Assembly (NCBI GenBank): GCA_949295085.1
Contig: CASFJS010000002.1
Coordinates: forward strand, 1-64,000
Length of the DNA: 64,000 bases
DNA from: an uncultured Pseudomonadota bacterium
Lineage (GTDB): Bacteria > Pseudomonadota > Alphaproteobacteria > RF32 > CAG-239
Direction of reading: 5' to 3'
Position numbers and translations under genes: made by a program. Each line of letters opens with the position of its first letter. The first letter of the stretch is position 1. Positions 45,621 to 56,557 of this stretch are shown piece by piece. Below the pieces are notes generated by a model, which searched no databases, was not told the DNA's origin, and saw nothing but the letters and a program-made list of their open reading frames with translations.

Positions 45621-47291
45621 ATGATGGAAGGTTTTGAAAAAGAAGGAATTTATTTTGTCGCTTTGGGCGGCGCCGAAGAAGTCGGTTTCAATATGTTTGT
45701 TTATATCGTCGACGGAAAAATCATCGTCGTTGACGCCGGCTACGGTTTTTTGAAAGATGATTTCCCCGGTATGGAAATGGGGTTGGTCGATATATCATTT
45801 TTAGAAACTTATCGCGATAATATCGAGGCAATGTTCATAACCCACGGCCACGAAGATCATTACGGAGCCATCGGGCATATTTTGCCGTTGTTACAATGTC
45901 CGGTTTATGCCAATGATTTCACTCTCGGACATATCAAAGAACGCCTGCATGAATACCGTTGGGAAAACTTTGCCGATTTACGTTCAACAACACAAAATCC
46001 GGTTGTCAAGCTGGCTGATTTTGAGGTTGAATTTATTTCGCTGGTACATTCTGTTCCGCAAAGTTCCGGTTTATTTATCCGCACGCGTTACGGCAATATT
46101 CTTCACGCAACCGACTGGCGCTTTGATGATGGCAAGACCTCTGTCCTGCCGACGGATTTTCCGGCTCTGCAAAAAATTGCCGCCGAGGGGGTCAATTTGT
46201 ATGTCGGCGATTCGACCAATATGTCCGACACTTCTCACGAACCGAGCGAATACGAAATTCGCGAAAGTTTGCTGAAATTGGTTCCGACTTTGCCAAACAC
46301 GGTTGTTGCCACTTGTTTTGCTTCCAATATCATGCGGCTGGAAAGCCTCATTTTGGCAGCTTCGGCCGCCGAACGCACGGCCGTTATCGTCGGACATTCG
46401 CTCAATCAAAATTTCAAAATCGCCCGTGAGTGCGGCTATCTTCAAAATTGTCCGCAGGCTTACGACATCAAAGACGCCCAAAGCATCACCTCCGACAAGG
46501 CATTATACATCTGTGCCGGCTCTCAAGGCAACTATCGTTCCACCCTGAGCCGCATAGCCAACGGCGAAAGCAAAGATATTATTTTGGGCAAAGGTGATAA
46601 TATCATTTTTTCTTCCAAAATCATTCCCGGCAATGAAGAAAAAATCGAGCGCATGCAAGAAAAACTGCGCGACGCCGGCGTAACTGTTATTTCGGCCGAA
46701 GACTATCTGGTTCACGCTTCCGGACATGCCACCCCGGAACAAATTCTAACCATGTACCGTTTGCTTAAGCCGCAAACGGTTATTCCCGTCCATGGCGACA
46801 AGCGCAATATTCGCAAACAAAAAAAACTGGCGCTTGAAAATGGTGTCGGCAATGTTTTGATTGTTCGCAACGGCGAAGTTGCCCGGTTATATGATAACAA
46901 AGCCGAAATCACGGCCGAAGTATTTACCCGCAAGCTCGGGGTCGATCGCAAGCAGCTCACCCCGCTTGATTCGCCCCTCGTCAAAAACCGCAAACGTATA
47001 GCCTACAATTGTTCTGTTTTCATCAGTGCTTTTTTTGCCGCTGACTGGCAACTTTTGGATTTGCAAATAGACTCCATTGATATTTTGGAAGAAAACGCCT
47101 TTAACGAACTGCGCGACAAAATTAAAGCGGACATCACCAAAGACATTGACAAAGAAATTATCAAACTAAACCACAACGAAAATCAGGTCAAAGAATATAT
47201 TGCTGCCCGCATCAGACGCCAAATTTTCAAAACAACCGACATCAAACCCGTCGTTTTTATGCACTTTTACAAAATTCCGATACTTGATTAA
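45621..47291 (+). CDS. rnj: Ribonuclease J
   Basis: Metallo-beta-lactamase-fold RNase with 5'-to-3' exonuclease and endonuclease activity in mRNA decay and RNA maturation. The motif HGHEDH begins at His75, followed by a beta-CASP region (SDTSHEPSEYEIR, GHSLNQNFKIARE) and HASGHATPEQI. The 556 residues fit. Two ATG codons (45621, 45624) follow AAGG; the second has the better spacing. The stop overlaps tail to tail with the phoR-type kinase gene. Confidence 0.95.
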   Translation: MMEGFEKEGIYFVALGGAEEVGFNMFVYIVDGKIIVVDAGYGFLKDDFPGMEMGLVDISFLETYRDNIEAMFITHGHEDHYGAIGHILPLLQCPVYANDFTLGHIKERLHEYRWENFADLRSTTQNPVVKLADFEVEFISLVHSVPQSSGLFIRTRYGNILHATDWRFDDGKTSVLPTDFPALQKIAAEGVNLYVGDSTNMSDTSHEPSEYEIRESLLKLVPTLPNTVVATCFASNIMRLESLILAASAAERTAVIVGHSLNQNFKIARECGYLQNCPQAYDIKDAQSITSDKALYICAGSQGNYRSTLSRIANGESKDIILGKGDNIIFSSKIIPGNEEKIERMQEKLRDAGVTVISAEDYLVHASGHATPEQILTMYRLLKPQTVIPVHGDKRNIRKQKKLALENGVGNVLIVRNGEVARLYDNKAEITAEVFTRKLGVDRKQLTPLDSPLVKNRKRIAYNCSVFISAFFAADWQLLDLQIDSIDILEENAFNELRDKIKADITKDIDKEIIKLNHNENQVKEYIAARIRRQIFKTTDIKPVVFMHFYKIPILD

Positions 47292-48718
47292 TCCTCACGA
47301 TTAAAAACGGGCAAATAGATTGTAAAAGTTGTGCCGTTGTAACCGTTTGAATTAACTGTAATATTTCCTTGATGACGGATAATGATATGTTTGGCAATTG
47401 CCAAACCAAGCCCCGTCCCGCGAATATTTTGGTCTTTGTGTTCCTGCAACCGATAAAACCGTTCGGTCAGGCGGGCAAGCTTTTCGGCGCCGATTTTCGG
47501 GCCTTTATTATTCACCGATATGGCAACGGCCTTTCCGGGCAAAATTTTAAGCGTTTTTGAAGACGGGATTTTATCAACATTTTCCGTCCGAATGGTTATT
47601 TCCGTCTCGGGCAAACCGTATTTGATGGCATTATCCGTCAGATTCTGCACAATTTGTCTGATTTGCTGCGCATCCCCCTTAACCGTGTCAATATTTTTGG
47701 CTTTAACCACATGAATCTTCATATGACGTGCTTTGGCCTTAAGGGTCAGCGATTTAGCCACATCACTGACAATCGGCAGAACATTAACCTCATCTTGCGG
47801 ATGTTCATCTTGGCCAAGCTCGATTTTTGAAAGCGACAACAAATTTTCAATCAGGTTCGACATATATTCCGTCTGGTCGGCAATAATCTGCAGAAACTGT
47901 TTTTGCGCCTCAGGATCATCCCTGGCTGTTGTTTGCAATGTCTCCACAAAACCGGAAATGACCGATAACGGTGTCCGCAGCTCATGGCTGGCATTAGCCA
48001 CAAAATCAGATTGCATTTTTTCTATTTTCATTGACTTAGTCAAATCATAAACAGATATGACGGCAACCGCTCGTCCTTTGGACAACCAGGGCAATTGCTT
48101 AATATGGGCATATAATTTTTGATCAATCGGCTCCCCGACATAAAAAATCAGATTCTCCGACGCGCTCTCCTTATTAAGCACCTTTGACACCGCACGAATA
48201 AAATTATTTGACTGAAAAACCTGATCAATATTTTTATCCGTTATTTTTTCTCCGAAAGATGTGCGCGCGGACAAATTGGCTCCCAAAATATTGCCGGCAC
48301 GGTCAATGACCATAATCGGATCCGGCAAACTGTCTAACACGGCCGTATCCGATATTGTCTGAGCCTCTAACAAATCGGTTTTCTGAGCCCAGAAATGATG
48401 CATATTATTGATGACTTCAACCAGCTCTTTGGCCTCATCCTCGGACAACGCCAACAGATCGTTGTCATCTATTTCACCTTTAGCCAGTTTGGCAACATAT
48501 TTTTTAATTTGCTGCAACTCAAAAGTCAGTGGAAACAACAACACGATGTTAAACGTCACCACCGCCGCCAACGAAATAACCGCCAACATCGGATCAACCA
48601 TATTAAATGCAGCCAAAATAATAAATACCAAAGCTGTCGGAAAGCTTAAAAACAAGACTCTTTCGACAAACTGCGTATTTTTTTCAAAGCCCAAAGCTCT
48701 GCGCGATTTTTCAAACAT
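47288..48718 (-). CDS. phoR: PhoR-type sensor histidine kinase
   Basis: A 476-residue kinase with two N-terminal helices (about 20-68), a HAMP-like stretch, a PAS domain (about 125-230, DSLPDPIMVIDRAGNILGANLSA), the HisKA motif FVANASHELRTPLSVISGFV and an HATPase domain with N (LTDNAIKYGLP) and G (GTGLGLAIAKHII) boxes. This order fits PhoR-like phosphate sensors, but no response regulator or phosphate transporter gene is adjacent, so the input is uncertain. It converges on rnj with a 4-base overlap of the stop codons. Confidence 0.85.
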   Translation of the reverse strand: MFEKSRRALGFEKNTQFVERVLFLSFPTALVFIILAAFNMVDPMLAVISLAAVVTFNIVLLFPLTFELQQIKKYVAKLAKGEIDDNDLLALSEDEAKELVEVINNMHHFWAQKTDLLEAQTISDTAVLDSLPDPIMVIDRAGNILGANLSARTSFGEKITDKNIDQVFQSNNFIRAVSKVLNKESASENLIFYVGEPIDQKLYAHIKQLPWLSKGRAVAVISVYDLTKSMKIEKMQSDFVANASHELRTPLSVISGFVETLQTTARDDPEAQKQFLQIIADQTEYMSNLIENLLSLSKIELGQDEHPQDEVNVLPIVSDVAKSLTLKAKARHMKIHVVKAKNIDTVKGDAQQIRQIVQNLTDNAIKYGLPETEITIRTENVDKIPSSKTLKILPGKAVAISVNNKGPKIGAEKLARLTERFYRLQEHKDQNIRGTGLGLAIAKHIIIRHQGNITVNSNGYNGTTFTIYLPVFNRED

Positions 48719-48750
48719 AGGATAATTTCCACTATCGTCAAAAATTGTTC

Positions 48751-48779
48751 TAGACCAATGCCCACAATTGTAATATACT
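48751..48779 (+). promoter_or_regulatory. Possible mutS promoter
   Basis: TAGACC (48751-48756) and TATACT (48774-48779) are 17 bases apart, 42 bases before the start codon. Confidence 0.4.
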
Positions 48780-48821
48780 CCGCGATAAGTTTAAAAACAC
48801 TAAATTTTATTTGGTTTTGAT

Positions 48822-51512
48822 ATGGAAACGAACTTCGATTTTGATAAACTGGCATCTTTAACGCCCATGATGGCACAATATATCGAAATTAAGCGGCAAT
48901 ACCGAGATTACCTGTTATTCTACCGCATGGGTGATTTTTACGAACTCTTTTTAGATGATGCCTTGCAGGCTTCGCGTGCTTTGGACATTGCGCTAACCAA
49001 ACGGGGCAAAATCGAAGGCCACAATATTCCGATGTGTGGCGTCCCTTTTCACGCTTACGAAAGCTACCTTGCCAAATTAATTCGATTAGGCTATAAAGTG
49101 GCTATTTGTGAACAAACCGAAGACCCGAAAGAAGCCAAAAAGCGCGGCGGCAAATCCGTCGTTCGCCGCGAAGTCATTCGTTTGGTAACCGCCGGAACAC
49201 TGACCGAAGAACCGTTACTTGATGCCAAGCGTAACAACTTTTTGCTTGCCGCCTCCAAAATATCCGACAATCTCGGTCTGGCCTGGATTGATATTTCAAC
49301 CGGTGAATTTTTTACCCAGCTTTTTACTCTTGATTCTCAAAATGAAGAAAACGCTTTATCCGGTGCTTTATCCAGATTGCAACCGGTTGAACTGGTTATT
49401 GCCGATTCCTACGTCCGCAACCCGGCTGTCTTCACCGTTTTAAAAAACTACAAAGAACAACTATCCGTCTGGCCGGATACGCGTTTTGACAGCTCTGCCG
49501 CCCAAAAACGGTTGCAAAACATCTTTAAGGTAAAAACACTGGCTTCTTTTGGCAATTTTTCCCGTGCCGAAATCAGTGCTGCCGGTGTTTTGATAGACTA
49601 TGTCGAAACATCGCAAAAAGGACAATTTCCTTTATTACTGCCGCCGCAAAAAATAAATGACGAACAAATTGTTGAAATTGACGGCGCCACGCGGCGTTCT
49701 TTGGAACTGACGGAATCACTCTCCGGTGACAAATCAAACACTTTGCTCAAGGTCATTGACCGCACCGTGACCGGTCCGGGTGGCAGATTACTGGCTTCCC
49801 GCATTGCCAATCCCTTAAAAGATATTACGACCATCAATCACCGTCTGGATATGGTTGAATTTTTTATCAACCGCCCGGAGTTGCGAACGAATATTCGTTC
49901 CCTGCTAAAGGATACGACCGACCTTGGCCGGGCCGTGTCGCGTTTATGTGTCGGACGCGGCGGTCCGCGGGATTTGCTCAACATAAAAAACACTCTGGGC
50001 ATTATTCCCAAACTGCGTAATCTGTTGCATTTCGGCTCACAAGACAAAACCGATATGCTTGCCGATATTCCCCCGTCCTTAAAAACCACCATAACGGGTT
50101 TGGGCGAACATTCGGCGCTGGCAGCCAAATTATCCGATGCTCTTTCCGAAGAAGACCTGCCGCTTTTAAGCCGTGACGGAGGTTTTATCCGGACGGGCTA
50201 TTCCCCGGCGTTGGATGAACTAAAGGCCTTAAAAGAAAACAGTCATAGATTAATTATCGGCTTACAAGACAAGTACATCGGCACAACCGGTATTTCACAC
50301 CTCAAAATCAAATACAACAACGTTATCGGCTATTTTATCGAAGTACCGGTTAAAAATGCCTCTCAGATTATGGAAGACAAATCTTTTATCTTTCGTCAAT
50401 CGGTCCTGAATGCTTCACGCTTTACCACGGTTGAATTAACGGAACTGGAAGACAGGATTCGCGGCGCGGCCGAAAAAGCCCTGGCATTGGAACTGACATT
50501 GTATGATGAATTAGTCAACTTCGTTAAAGCCTCCGCAGACGATATTGTCAAATCGGCCAACGCTTTTGCCGAAATAGATGTTGCCGCCGGTCTTGCAGAC
50601 TTGGCGGCCGAATACGACTATTGCCGACCGGTGGTAGATGATTCCTATGCTTTTGAAATCAAAGAGGGACGCCACCCGGTTGTTGAACAATTTTTACGTC
50701 GGGAAAATGCGGCTCCTTTCGTCGGCAACGATTGCTGCATGGGTGGCAAAGAAGGCAATCTCTGGCTCTTAACCGGTCCGAACATGGCCGGAAAATCAAC
50801 TTACCTGAGACAAAATGCCATCATCGCCATTCTGGCACAAATGGGGTCTTTTGTCCCCTGCCGCAGCGCCCGTATCGGTATAATAGATAAAATATTTTCC
50901 CGCGTCGGTGCTTCGGATGACTTGGCGCGCGGCCGTTCTACCTTCATGGTCGAAATGGTTGAAACCGCCGGTATTTTAAACCGGGCCGATGAACGTTCAT
51001 TTGTTATTTTGGATGAAATAGGCCGCGGCACCGCCACTTTTGACGGACTATCAATTGCCTGGGCCGTTGTTGAATACTTACATGAAATCAACCGTTGTCG
51101 TACCCTGTTTGCCACCCACTACCATGAACTGACCTCCTTAAGCGGAAAATTGGCACGCCTGAGTCTTCACTGCATGAAAATTAAAGAATTTAACGATGAG
51201 GTTATTTTTATGCACGAGGTCGTAAACGGCGCGGCCGACCGCAGCTACGGTATCCACGTCGCAAAATTGGCCGGCATGCCGAAATCGGTTATCTTCCGTG
51301 CCGATCAGGTTTTGCACAATCTGGAACATCAGGGCAAAGGATTATCCGCCAAAGATATTACCGAAGAACTGCCTTTGTTTGCCGCCGCATACACTCCCCC
51401 GAAGCCCGAAAAAGAACCGCCGGCAATAACCGCCCTGGAGCAACTCAACCCCGACGATTTAAGCCCGCGCGAAGCTCTGGAAAAATTATACGAACTAAAA
51501 AAAATGTTGTAA
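48822..51512 (+). CDS. mutS: DNA mismatch repair protein MutS
   Basis: Binds mismatches and starts repair. The 896 residues have the mismatch-reading motif GDFYELF (from 37), connector and lever domains, Walker [10 protein letters not shown] (652-660), the STFMVEMVE and [12 protein letters not shown] motifs and a C-terminal helix-rich region. There is no strong ribosome-binding site before the ATG. The gene is monocistronic with its own terminator. Confidence 0.97.
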   Translation: METNFDFDKLASLTPMMAQYIEIKRQYRDYLLFYRMGDFYELFLDDALQASRALDIALTKRGKIEGHNIPMCGVPFHAYESYLAKLIRLGYKVAICEQTEDPKEAKKRGGKSVVRREVIRLVTAGTLTEEPLLDAKRNNFLLAASKISDNLGLAWIDISTGEFFTQLFTLDSQNEENALSGALSRLQPVELVIADSYVRNPAVFTVLKNYKEQLSVWPDTRFDSSAAQKRLQNIFKVKTLASFGNFSRAEISAAGVLIDYVETSQKGQFPLLLPPQKINDEQIVEIDGATRRSLELTESLSGDKSNTLLKVIDRTVTGPGGRLLASRIANPLKDITTINHRLDMVEFFINRPELRTNIRSLLKDTTDLGRAVSRLCVGRGGPRDLLNIKNTLGIIPKLRNLLHFGSQDKTDMLADIPPSLKTTITGLGEHSALAAKLSDALSEEDLPLLSRDGGFIRTGYSPALDELKALKENSHRLIIGLQDKYIGTTGISHLKIKYNNVIGYFIEVPVKNASQIMEDKSFIFRQSVLNASRFTTVELTELEDRIRGAAEKALALELTLYDELVNFVKASADDIVKSANAFAEIDVAAGLADLAAEYDYCRPVVDDSYAFEIKEGRHPVVEQFLRRENAAPFVGNDCCMGGKEGNLWLLTGPNMAGKSTYLRQNAIIAILAQMGSFVPCRSARIGIIDKIFSRVGASDDLARGRSTFMVEMVETAGILNRADERSFVILDEIGRGTATFDGLSIAWAVVEYLHEINRCRTLFATHYHELTSLSGKLARLSLHCMKIKEFNDEVIFMHEVVNGAADRSYGIHVAKLAGMPKSVIFRADQVLHNLEHQGKGLSAKDITEELPLFAAAYTPPKPEKEPPAITALEQLNPDDLSPREALEKLYELKKML

Positions 51513-51514
51513 CC

Positions 51515-51542
51515 AAAAGCCGGATAATCACCCGGCTTTTAT
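51515..51542. terminator. mutS terminator
   Basis: AAAAGCCGG/CCGGCTTTT (51515-51523 with 51532-51540) lies between mutS and the convergent rubredoxin gene and can work both ways. Confidence 0.8.
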
Positions 51543-51547
51543 CAAAA

Positions 51548-51682
51548 TTAAACCTCACGTTGCTCAAAAAACGACTTATCGACACCGCAAACCGGACAAG
51601 TCCAGTCATCCGGCAGTTCTTCAAACGGCGTTTCTCCGTCATAAACATAATTGCAAACGGTGCATACCCATTGTTTAGCCAT
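51548..51682 (-). CDS. Rubredoxin
   Basis: A 44-residue electron carrier with a single iron bound by four Cys: CTVC (Cys7, Cys10) and CPVC (Cys29, Cys32), within the conserved frame [16 protein letters not shown] and [18 protein letters not shown] precedes the ATG at 51682. The start lies inside the end of the flavoredoxin-like gene (8-base overlap), so translation is coupled. Rubredoxins of anaerobes pass electrons to rubrerythrin, superoxide reductase or flavodiiron proteins; the acceptor here is not in the window. Confidence 0.95.
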   Translation of the reverse strand: MAKQWVCTVCNYVYDGETPFEELPDDWTCPVCGVDKSFFEQREV

Positions 51683-52190
51683 TGGCTTTCTCCTTCATAT
51701 GTTGTTGAAAACTCTTAATAACCTCATCCTTAAAACGGTTGCGATAATCTTCATACAATAAATTATCCGTATCGCGGACATTGACCGCGGCATCAATTTC
51801 GGCAATAAAAACCGTATTACTCTCAAAAGCGTACTGCGACACCACTTTGGCGCTGATATAAGCCGACGCCTGTTTCAAAACCGGCAGATTATTAAACTCA
51901 TCCGCCGCAACATTATCCCATTTATTAACATTTTTGCTGGACTGAAACCCGAAATTTGCCACCACAAACGGATCCACATCTTTCGGCAAAACCGACAAAG
52001 ACAATTCTTTGCTTTTTTCAATACAAGCTTTGGTATAACTGGCATTATTGCATGAAACAACCACGGCGCAAGGCTTGCTGGCCGCAATCATAACGGCATC
52101 AACAATGCTGCCGACCGGACGTTCGCCATCTTTGGCTCCCAAAACATAAAGCCCGAGCGACACTTTGTAAAGAGCATTCCAATCAATCAT
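51675..52190 (-). CDS. Flavin reductase-like (flavoredoxin / Hrb) protein
   Basis: A 171-residue FMN-binding split-barrel protein. The N-terminus [20 protein letters not shown] followed by [14 protein letters not shown] and [18 protein letters not shown] matches the flavin domain of high-molecular-weight rubredoxin and flavoredoxins. The ATG at 52190 with GGAG is preferred over an upstream start at 52274, which would run into the preceding gene. It probably reduces the overlapping rubredoxin, as the two domains are fused in some anaerobes. Confidence 0.88.
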   Translation of the reverse strand: MIDWNALYKVSLGLYVLGAKDGERPVGSIVDAVMIAASKPCAVVVSCNNASYTKACIEKSKELSLSVLPKDVDPFVVANFGFQSSKNVNKWDNVAADEFNNLPVLKQASAYISAKVVSQYAFESNTVFIAEIDAAVNVRDTDNLLYEDYRNRFKDEVIKSFQQHMKEKANG

Positions 52191-52257
52191 TTTTTTCTCC
52201 GCTTTAACTTTTCCATAATATAACACCGCATACCGCCGATGCAAGCCTGCCGACACG

Positions 52258-52707
52258 TCATTTTTTTCCAACAACTTTTGTGCGCTTTCTGACTATAAAA
52301 TTTTTATGCGTTGCCCACAAAATCCCGAGCATTAACATCACAACATATACATAGCTCATATAATAAGCAAACCTCATGCTCGGGGTGGGATGCCCTCGCC
52401 CGCCGTATTGTCCCGTCAAAATTTCATATTCATGTGCAATTCCGCAAAGCCCGAAAACAATAAGCCCAAAATATTTAACGGCTCCCAAAGCCTGCAAATA
52501 ATCAACCGCAACGGGATGCTTTCCCTGAAAGCGCTCAACCGAAATAAATCCCCCCTTAAAATACAAAACAATCAATAACCCGATAAAGCAAATAAAGACA
52601 ACATCATCCGCATGCCACAAATAAAATTCCCTGACATGTGAAAAAATAAAATAAACAATAAAATAAAAACCGGCCAAAATAAGCGCCTGTGACACAAAAA
52701 CTTTCAT
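52258..52707 (-). CDS. Four-helix membrane protein, unknown
   Basis: A 149-residue inner-membrane protein with hydrophobic helices at about 5-27, 35-53, 79-93 and 119-138 and a basic C-terminus (VRKRTKVVGKK). A polar loop with GQYGGRGHPTPSM separates helices 3 and 4. The family is not recognised. The ATG at 52707 has GGAG upstream. It lies between slyX and the flavoredoxin gene on the same strand, so it may belong to that operon. Confidence 0.7.
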   Translation of the reverse strand: MKVFVSQALILAGFYFIVYFIFSHVREFYLWHADDVVFICFIGLLIVLYFKGGFISVERFQGKHPVAVDYLQALGAVKYFGLIVFGLCGIAHEYEILTGQYGGRGHPTPSMRFAYYMSYVYVVMLMLGILWATHKNFIVRKRTKVVGKK

Positions 52708-52735
52708 AAAATCTCCATACCCCAACAACAACACC

Positions 52736-52933
52736 TCAATAATGCGGCGGCGGGGTTTCTTCTGACAACGGCTTGATTGTATCTTTGCTCAACAAATCTG
52801 CCAAATATTTATTAACCTTAACCAACCGATCAATTTCCTTGCCCTGATCATAAACAATTTTACTCAACTCATCCAATGTTCGTTCCTGGTTGGCCAGAGC
52901 CGTTTCAATGGTAATTAATCTTTGCTCGTCCAT
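52736..52933 (-). CDS. slyX: SlyX family protein
   Basis: A 65-residue coiled-coil protein: RLITIETALANQERTLDELSKIVYDQGKEIDRL then a proline-rich end with PPPHY, both typical of SlyX. Its function is unknown. GAGG lies before the ATG at 52933. It is the first gene of the group leading to the flavoredoxin and rubredoxin. Confidence 0.88.
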   Translation of the reverse strand: MDEQRLITIETALANQERTLDELSKIVYDQGKEIDRLVKVNKYLADLLSKDTIKPLSEETPPPHY

Positions 52934-53080
52934 ATTTTTCCTCTTCACACCCCAGCATAACATCGGCTTAAAATTTTTACAACATTTTTTCTGCCGCCAA
53001 AAACATTTGCTTTTTAATTCCGGCCGACTATACTACGAACAAAATATATCATTACATTAAACAATTAATTTATTATAACT

Positions 53081-53401
53081 ATGGACTCTGTTATTTTTAA
53101 AACGGCTCTGTTGATATGGGGAGCCATTGGTATCGCTGCTTGTTTTGCAACGTTGATATACATTCACTACCTGCGGCGCGGTCAAAAATCAAAAGAACAA
53201 CTTGCTGCTAAAGAAAAAAAGATAGCAATTATCTTTTTAAGTGCTTTTTTGGGATACAACATATTATTTATGTTAGTTATGTCCGGTGTATTGGCCTATA
53301 TGGAACACGGCAAACAGCCCTATTTAATATATATCGCCGGCTTATTAATTCTTGTTTATCCCGTTTTGTCCGTTATTGACACGCTGCGAAACCTAAAATA
53401 A
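53081..53401 (+). CDS. Small membrane protein, unknown
   Basis: A 106-residue protein with three predicted helices (about 5-28, 46-70, 79-97) and a charged loop (RRGQKSKEQLAAKEKK). No family is recognised and the ribosome-binding site is weak. It diverges from slyX and is followed by a terminator, which supports it as a real gene. Confidence 0.65.
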   Translation: MDSVIFKTALLIWGAIGIAACFATLIYIHYLRRGQKSKEQLAAKEKKIAIIFLSAFLGYNILFMLVMSGVLAYMEHGKQPYLIYIAGLLILVYPVLSVIDTLRNLK

Positions 53402-53408
53402 CTTTTTA

Positions 53409-53435
53409 ATCGGCGGGCAACTCCTGCCGATTTTT
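53409..53435 (+). terminator. Terminator of the small membrane protein gene
   Basis: A 9-bp stem (53409-53417 with 53423-53431, one G-T pair) is followed by T residues. Confidence 0.75.
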
Positions 53436-53440
53436 CATAT

Positions 53441-53475
53441 AAAAAACCGGCAATGATTTCCAAAATCATTACCGG
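53441..53475 (-). terminator. ftsZ terminator
   Basis: CCGGCAATGATTT pairs with AATCATTACCGG (53447-53475), and on the minus strand six T follow. It ends the whole mraY-ftsZ cluster. Confidence 0.85.
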
Positions 53476-53496
53476 CCTCCCGTGAACAAAATAACC

Positions 53497-55170
53497 TCAG
53501 CGCCGCCGCAAAAACGACGGAATTTCCAAGTTCACCTTATCATCAACATCATCACTGAATGTTGGTGCAACCGGCTCCTGCACTCTGGCGGCATGTTTTT
53601 GTTGATTACGCTTGGCAATTGAGCGCCCTGTCATAATTTCAATAAAATTGCGGCGCCGCGGCTCACTTTCGCTGACGATTAATTCTTCAACTTCCTCGGC
53701 GGGTTTTGCCGCAACCGGCGTCGAACTATGGTTCGGAAACAGCTCCGGTTCTTCTTCCGGCATTTTTAAGGCCGTTTTGGGCACAAAATAATTTTCCTGA
53801 GCCTCAACGGCTTCATTTATCTGTTTTTGTTCTTCATCAACTTTTTCTTCCGCAACCGTTTCTTCTGCCGACTTATTGATAATCGCCTTAAACAAAGCCG
53901 ATGAATTGGGCATACCGTCCAAAATTTCCGATTTCCTTAACTGATCAAAATCCTCAAAACTTCTTTCCTCGACGGGCATTTTGATGGTTGTCTGCGGCAT
54001 GGCCGTTATTGTAGCTGTTTCAACCACCTCATCAACATCCGCCGCTATGTCCGGTTTCTCATCCGCTATTTCATCCGTTACCATCTGCCGGGCAATCTCA
54101 TTCATCCGTTCTGCAGCCGGCACGTCCGCAGCCGTTGCTTCCTTTTCCTGTTCTTTAACCGTTTCGGGCCGGCGCAACTTTTCGCCGCGCGACGGCGCTT
54201 TATCATCAATTCCTGTCGCCACGATGGACACGCGGATTTTACCGTCCAACGATGCGTCAAAACTGGAACCGAAAATAATATTGGCATCCTCATCAACTTC
54301 TTCTTTAATCCGGTTAACGGCATCATCAACCTCCATCAGGGTAATATCCTGACTGGCGGTAATGTTGATCAATACGCCTTTGGCACCTTTCATGGAGCAA
54401 TCATCCAAAAGCGGATTCGCCAAAGCCTGTTCGGCAGCCTTGATGGCACGATCCTCTCCTTCGGCCTCACCGGTGCCCATAATGGCTTTGCCCTTATCCT
54501 CCATAATGGCTTTAACATCGGCAAAATCCAGATTAATCAACCCCGGCATAATCATCAAATCGGTAATAGAGCGCACCCCGTCATACAACACATTATCCGC
54601 CATCACAAAAGCGTCGGCCAATGTCGTGTTTTTATCGGCGATACGAAACAAATTCTGATTCGGAATAACAATAATACTGTCAACCTCGCGGGTAAAATTT
54701 TCCAATGCTTTTTCAGCCGTCTCGGAACGTTTTTTGCCTTCAAACTGAAACGGCTTGGTCACCACGCCGACGGTCAAAATTCCCTGTTCTTTGGCAACTT
54801 TTGCCACAACGGGTGCCGCACCGGACCCCGTCCCGCCGCCCATACCGGCGGTAATAAACACCATATTGGCCCCTTCCAACTCGCGCTTAATATCATCCAA
54901 AGCCTCTTCCGCCGCCTGTTTTCCGATTTCCGGTCTGGCACCGGCGCCAAGTCCTTTGGTCGTTTGCAGCCCCAACTGGATTCGCCGTTGCGTCTTAGAA
55001 TTTTCCAACGCCTGAGCATCGGTATTGGCCACAATAAAATCAACACCTTCAAGTTTTTTGGCAATCATATTATTAACGGCATTCCCGCCGCCGCCCCCGA
55101 CACCGATAACCGAAATCCGCGGCTTAAGTTGAACCATATTTTTCTCCGGTACTGCCAATTTAATGCTCAT
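53497..55170 (-). CDS. ftsZ: Cell division GTPase FtsZ
   Basis: Tubulin-like GTPase forming the division ring. The nucleotide motif [10 protein letters not shown] lies near residue 25, the tubulin signature [19 protein letters not shown] near 105, and [11 protein letters not shown] further on. After the globular part (to about 320) there is a long, acidic, Pro/Glu/Ala-rich linker, usual in Alphaproteobacteria, and the conserved C-terminal peptide EIPSFLRRR that binds FtsA. The 557 residues are long but normal for the class. A 107-base gap separates it from ftsA. Confidence 0.97.
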   Translation of the reverse strand: MSIKLAVPEKNMVQLKPRISVIGVGGGGGNAVNNMIAKKLEGVDFIVANTDAQALENSKTQRRIQLGLQTTKGLGAGARPEIGKQAAEEALDDIKRELEGANMVFITAGMGGGTGSGAAPVVAKVAKEQGILTVGVVTKPFQFEGKKRSETAEKALENFTREVDSIIVIPNQNLFRIADKNTTLADAFVMADNVLYDGVRSITDLMIMPGLINLDFADVKAIMEDKGKAIMGTGEAEGEDRAIKAAEQALANPLLDDCSMKGAKGVLINITASQDITLMEVDDAVNRIKEEVDEDANIIFGSSFDASLDGKIRVSIVATGIDDKAPSRGEKLRRPETVKEQEKEATAADVPAAERMNEIARQMVTDEIADEKPDIAADVDEVVETATITAMPQTTIKMPVEERSFEDFDQLRKSEILDGMPNSSALFKAIINKSAEETVAEEKVDEEQKQINEAVEAQENYFVPKTALKMPEEEPELFPNHSSTPVAAKPAEEVEELIVSESEPRRRNFIEIMTGRSIAKRNQQKHAARVQEPVAPTFSDDVDDKVNLEIPSFLRRR

Positions 55171-55277
55171 TGTATTTCTTACTCCTTACAAATCCGTCAA
55201 AACGATTACGCTTTTATGAAAAAGTATAAACAAAATACCTTAAGTTTTGGTTACTAAGAAAAATGAAAAGAAAAAAA

Positions 55278-56540
55278 CTATCCCCACAGGGTTTTAAGCC
55301 ACATTCCCAAATTATCTGCCCAGCTGCCGCCGGAAGCCGAAATCGGCTTGTTAATAATTTTTTTGGGGCGCCGCTCGCTGAAATTAACATCAAACAACAA
55401 CATTCCGACACAAGTGGCAAACGCCGGCGCATAAAGACTATCCGGCAAATTTAAAATATTTTTCGGTTTTCCCAAACGGACCTGCTTGTCCAAAACCATC
55501 GCCGCAATATCAACCACGCCTGGCAATTGCGAAGCCCCTCCGGTTAACACCACCCGGTGTGACGAATCGTGCACCAAACCGGCCTCTTGCAATTTACGGT
55601 TAACCATTTCAAAAGTTTCTTCAATTCGCGGCGTAATAATACCGATAAGCTCCGAACGCGGAATCTGTTTGATACAACTGTCATCCTCCTCCCCGACCGG
55701 ATACACATTGATGGTATCAATGCTGTCCTGCGATGTCAAAAAGGCACAACCATGCAATGTCTTTAACCTTTCGGCATGTGAAAAAGATGTTGTCAGTCCG
55801 TAGGCTATGTCATTCGTCACATTATTACCGCCGACGGGAATAGCCGCAAAATAAATCGGATGCCCGTTCTTAAAACTGGTAATGGATGTCGTCCCGCCCC
55901 CCATATCAATGACGGTTGCTCCCATTTCTTTTTCATCATCAACCAGACAAGCCAAACCGGACGCATACGAATCAAAAACTCTTCCGCTGATATCCAAATG
56001 CGCGTTTTCAATCACCGTATTAATATTCTTACAAATATGTTCCGGAATCAGTCCGAGCAAAATATTAATCGACAACTCATCGGCAAATAAATTGCGCGGA
56101 TCTTTCAAAAGCTCTCCGCCGTCAAGACGATAACTATTATGAATACAGTGAATCAGGCTATATTCGCCGACATTAACTTTTGCTGTGGCTTTAAGATAAA
56201 CTTTTTCCAAATCCGAATCGCTGATCGGCTTATTTTTATTAAGAGGAATTGACGTCGTTTTCAAAACGCTGCGTACTTTTTCGCCGCCGACACTGATAAT
56301 AACCTTATCAATCGGCTCATTTGCCATCTGTTCGGCATCCTGCACCGCATTGCCGACGGCAATCGTTGCCAAACCGATATCCGTCACAATACCGTTTTTA
56401 ATCCCGCGTGACGCATTATATCCGTAGCCGACAACTTTGATTCTTTTATCCTTGGAAACCTTGGCAATAATACAACACACTTTGGACGAACCTATATCCA
56501 AAGCGGCAACGGTACTTGCTTTTCCGAATGAATGCTGCAC
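55278..56540 (-). CDS. ftsA: Cell division protein FtsA
   Basis: Actin-like protein that ties FtsZ to the membrane. VAALDIGSSKVCCIIAK (phosphate 1), VIDMGGGTTSITSF (phosphate 2) and LTGGASQLPGV (adenosine) are present, and the C-terminus ends in an amphipathic Trp-containing helix (SWADNLGMWLKTLWG). A GTG at 56540 with GGAGAG seven bases upstream is chosen; a TTG at 56555 would add five residues. It starts just behind ftsQ. Confidence 0.95.
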   Translation of the reverse strand: MQHSFGKASTVAALDIGSSKVCCIIAKVSKDKRIKVVGYGYNASRGIKNGIVTDIGLATIAVGNAVQDAEQMANEPIDKVIISVGGEKVRSVLKTTSIPLNKNKPISDSDLEKVYLKATAKVNVGEYSLIHCIHNSYRLDGGELLKDPRNLFADELSINILLGLIPEHICKNINTVIENAHLDISGRVFDSYASGLACLVDDEKEMGATVIDMGGGTTSITSFKNGHPIYFAAIPVGGNNVTNDIAYGLTTSFSHAERLKTLHGCAFLTSQDSIDTINVYPVGEEDDSCIKQIPRSELIGIITPRIEETFEMVNRKLQEAGLVHDSSHRVVLTGGASQLPGVVDIAAMVLDKQVRLGKPKNILNLPDSLYAPAFATCVGMLLFDVNFSERRPKKIINKPISASGGSWADNLGMWLKTLWG

Positions 56541-56557
56541 CCCAAAACTCTCCAAGA

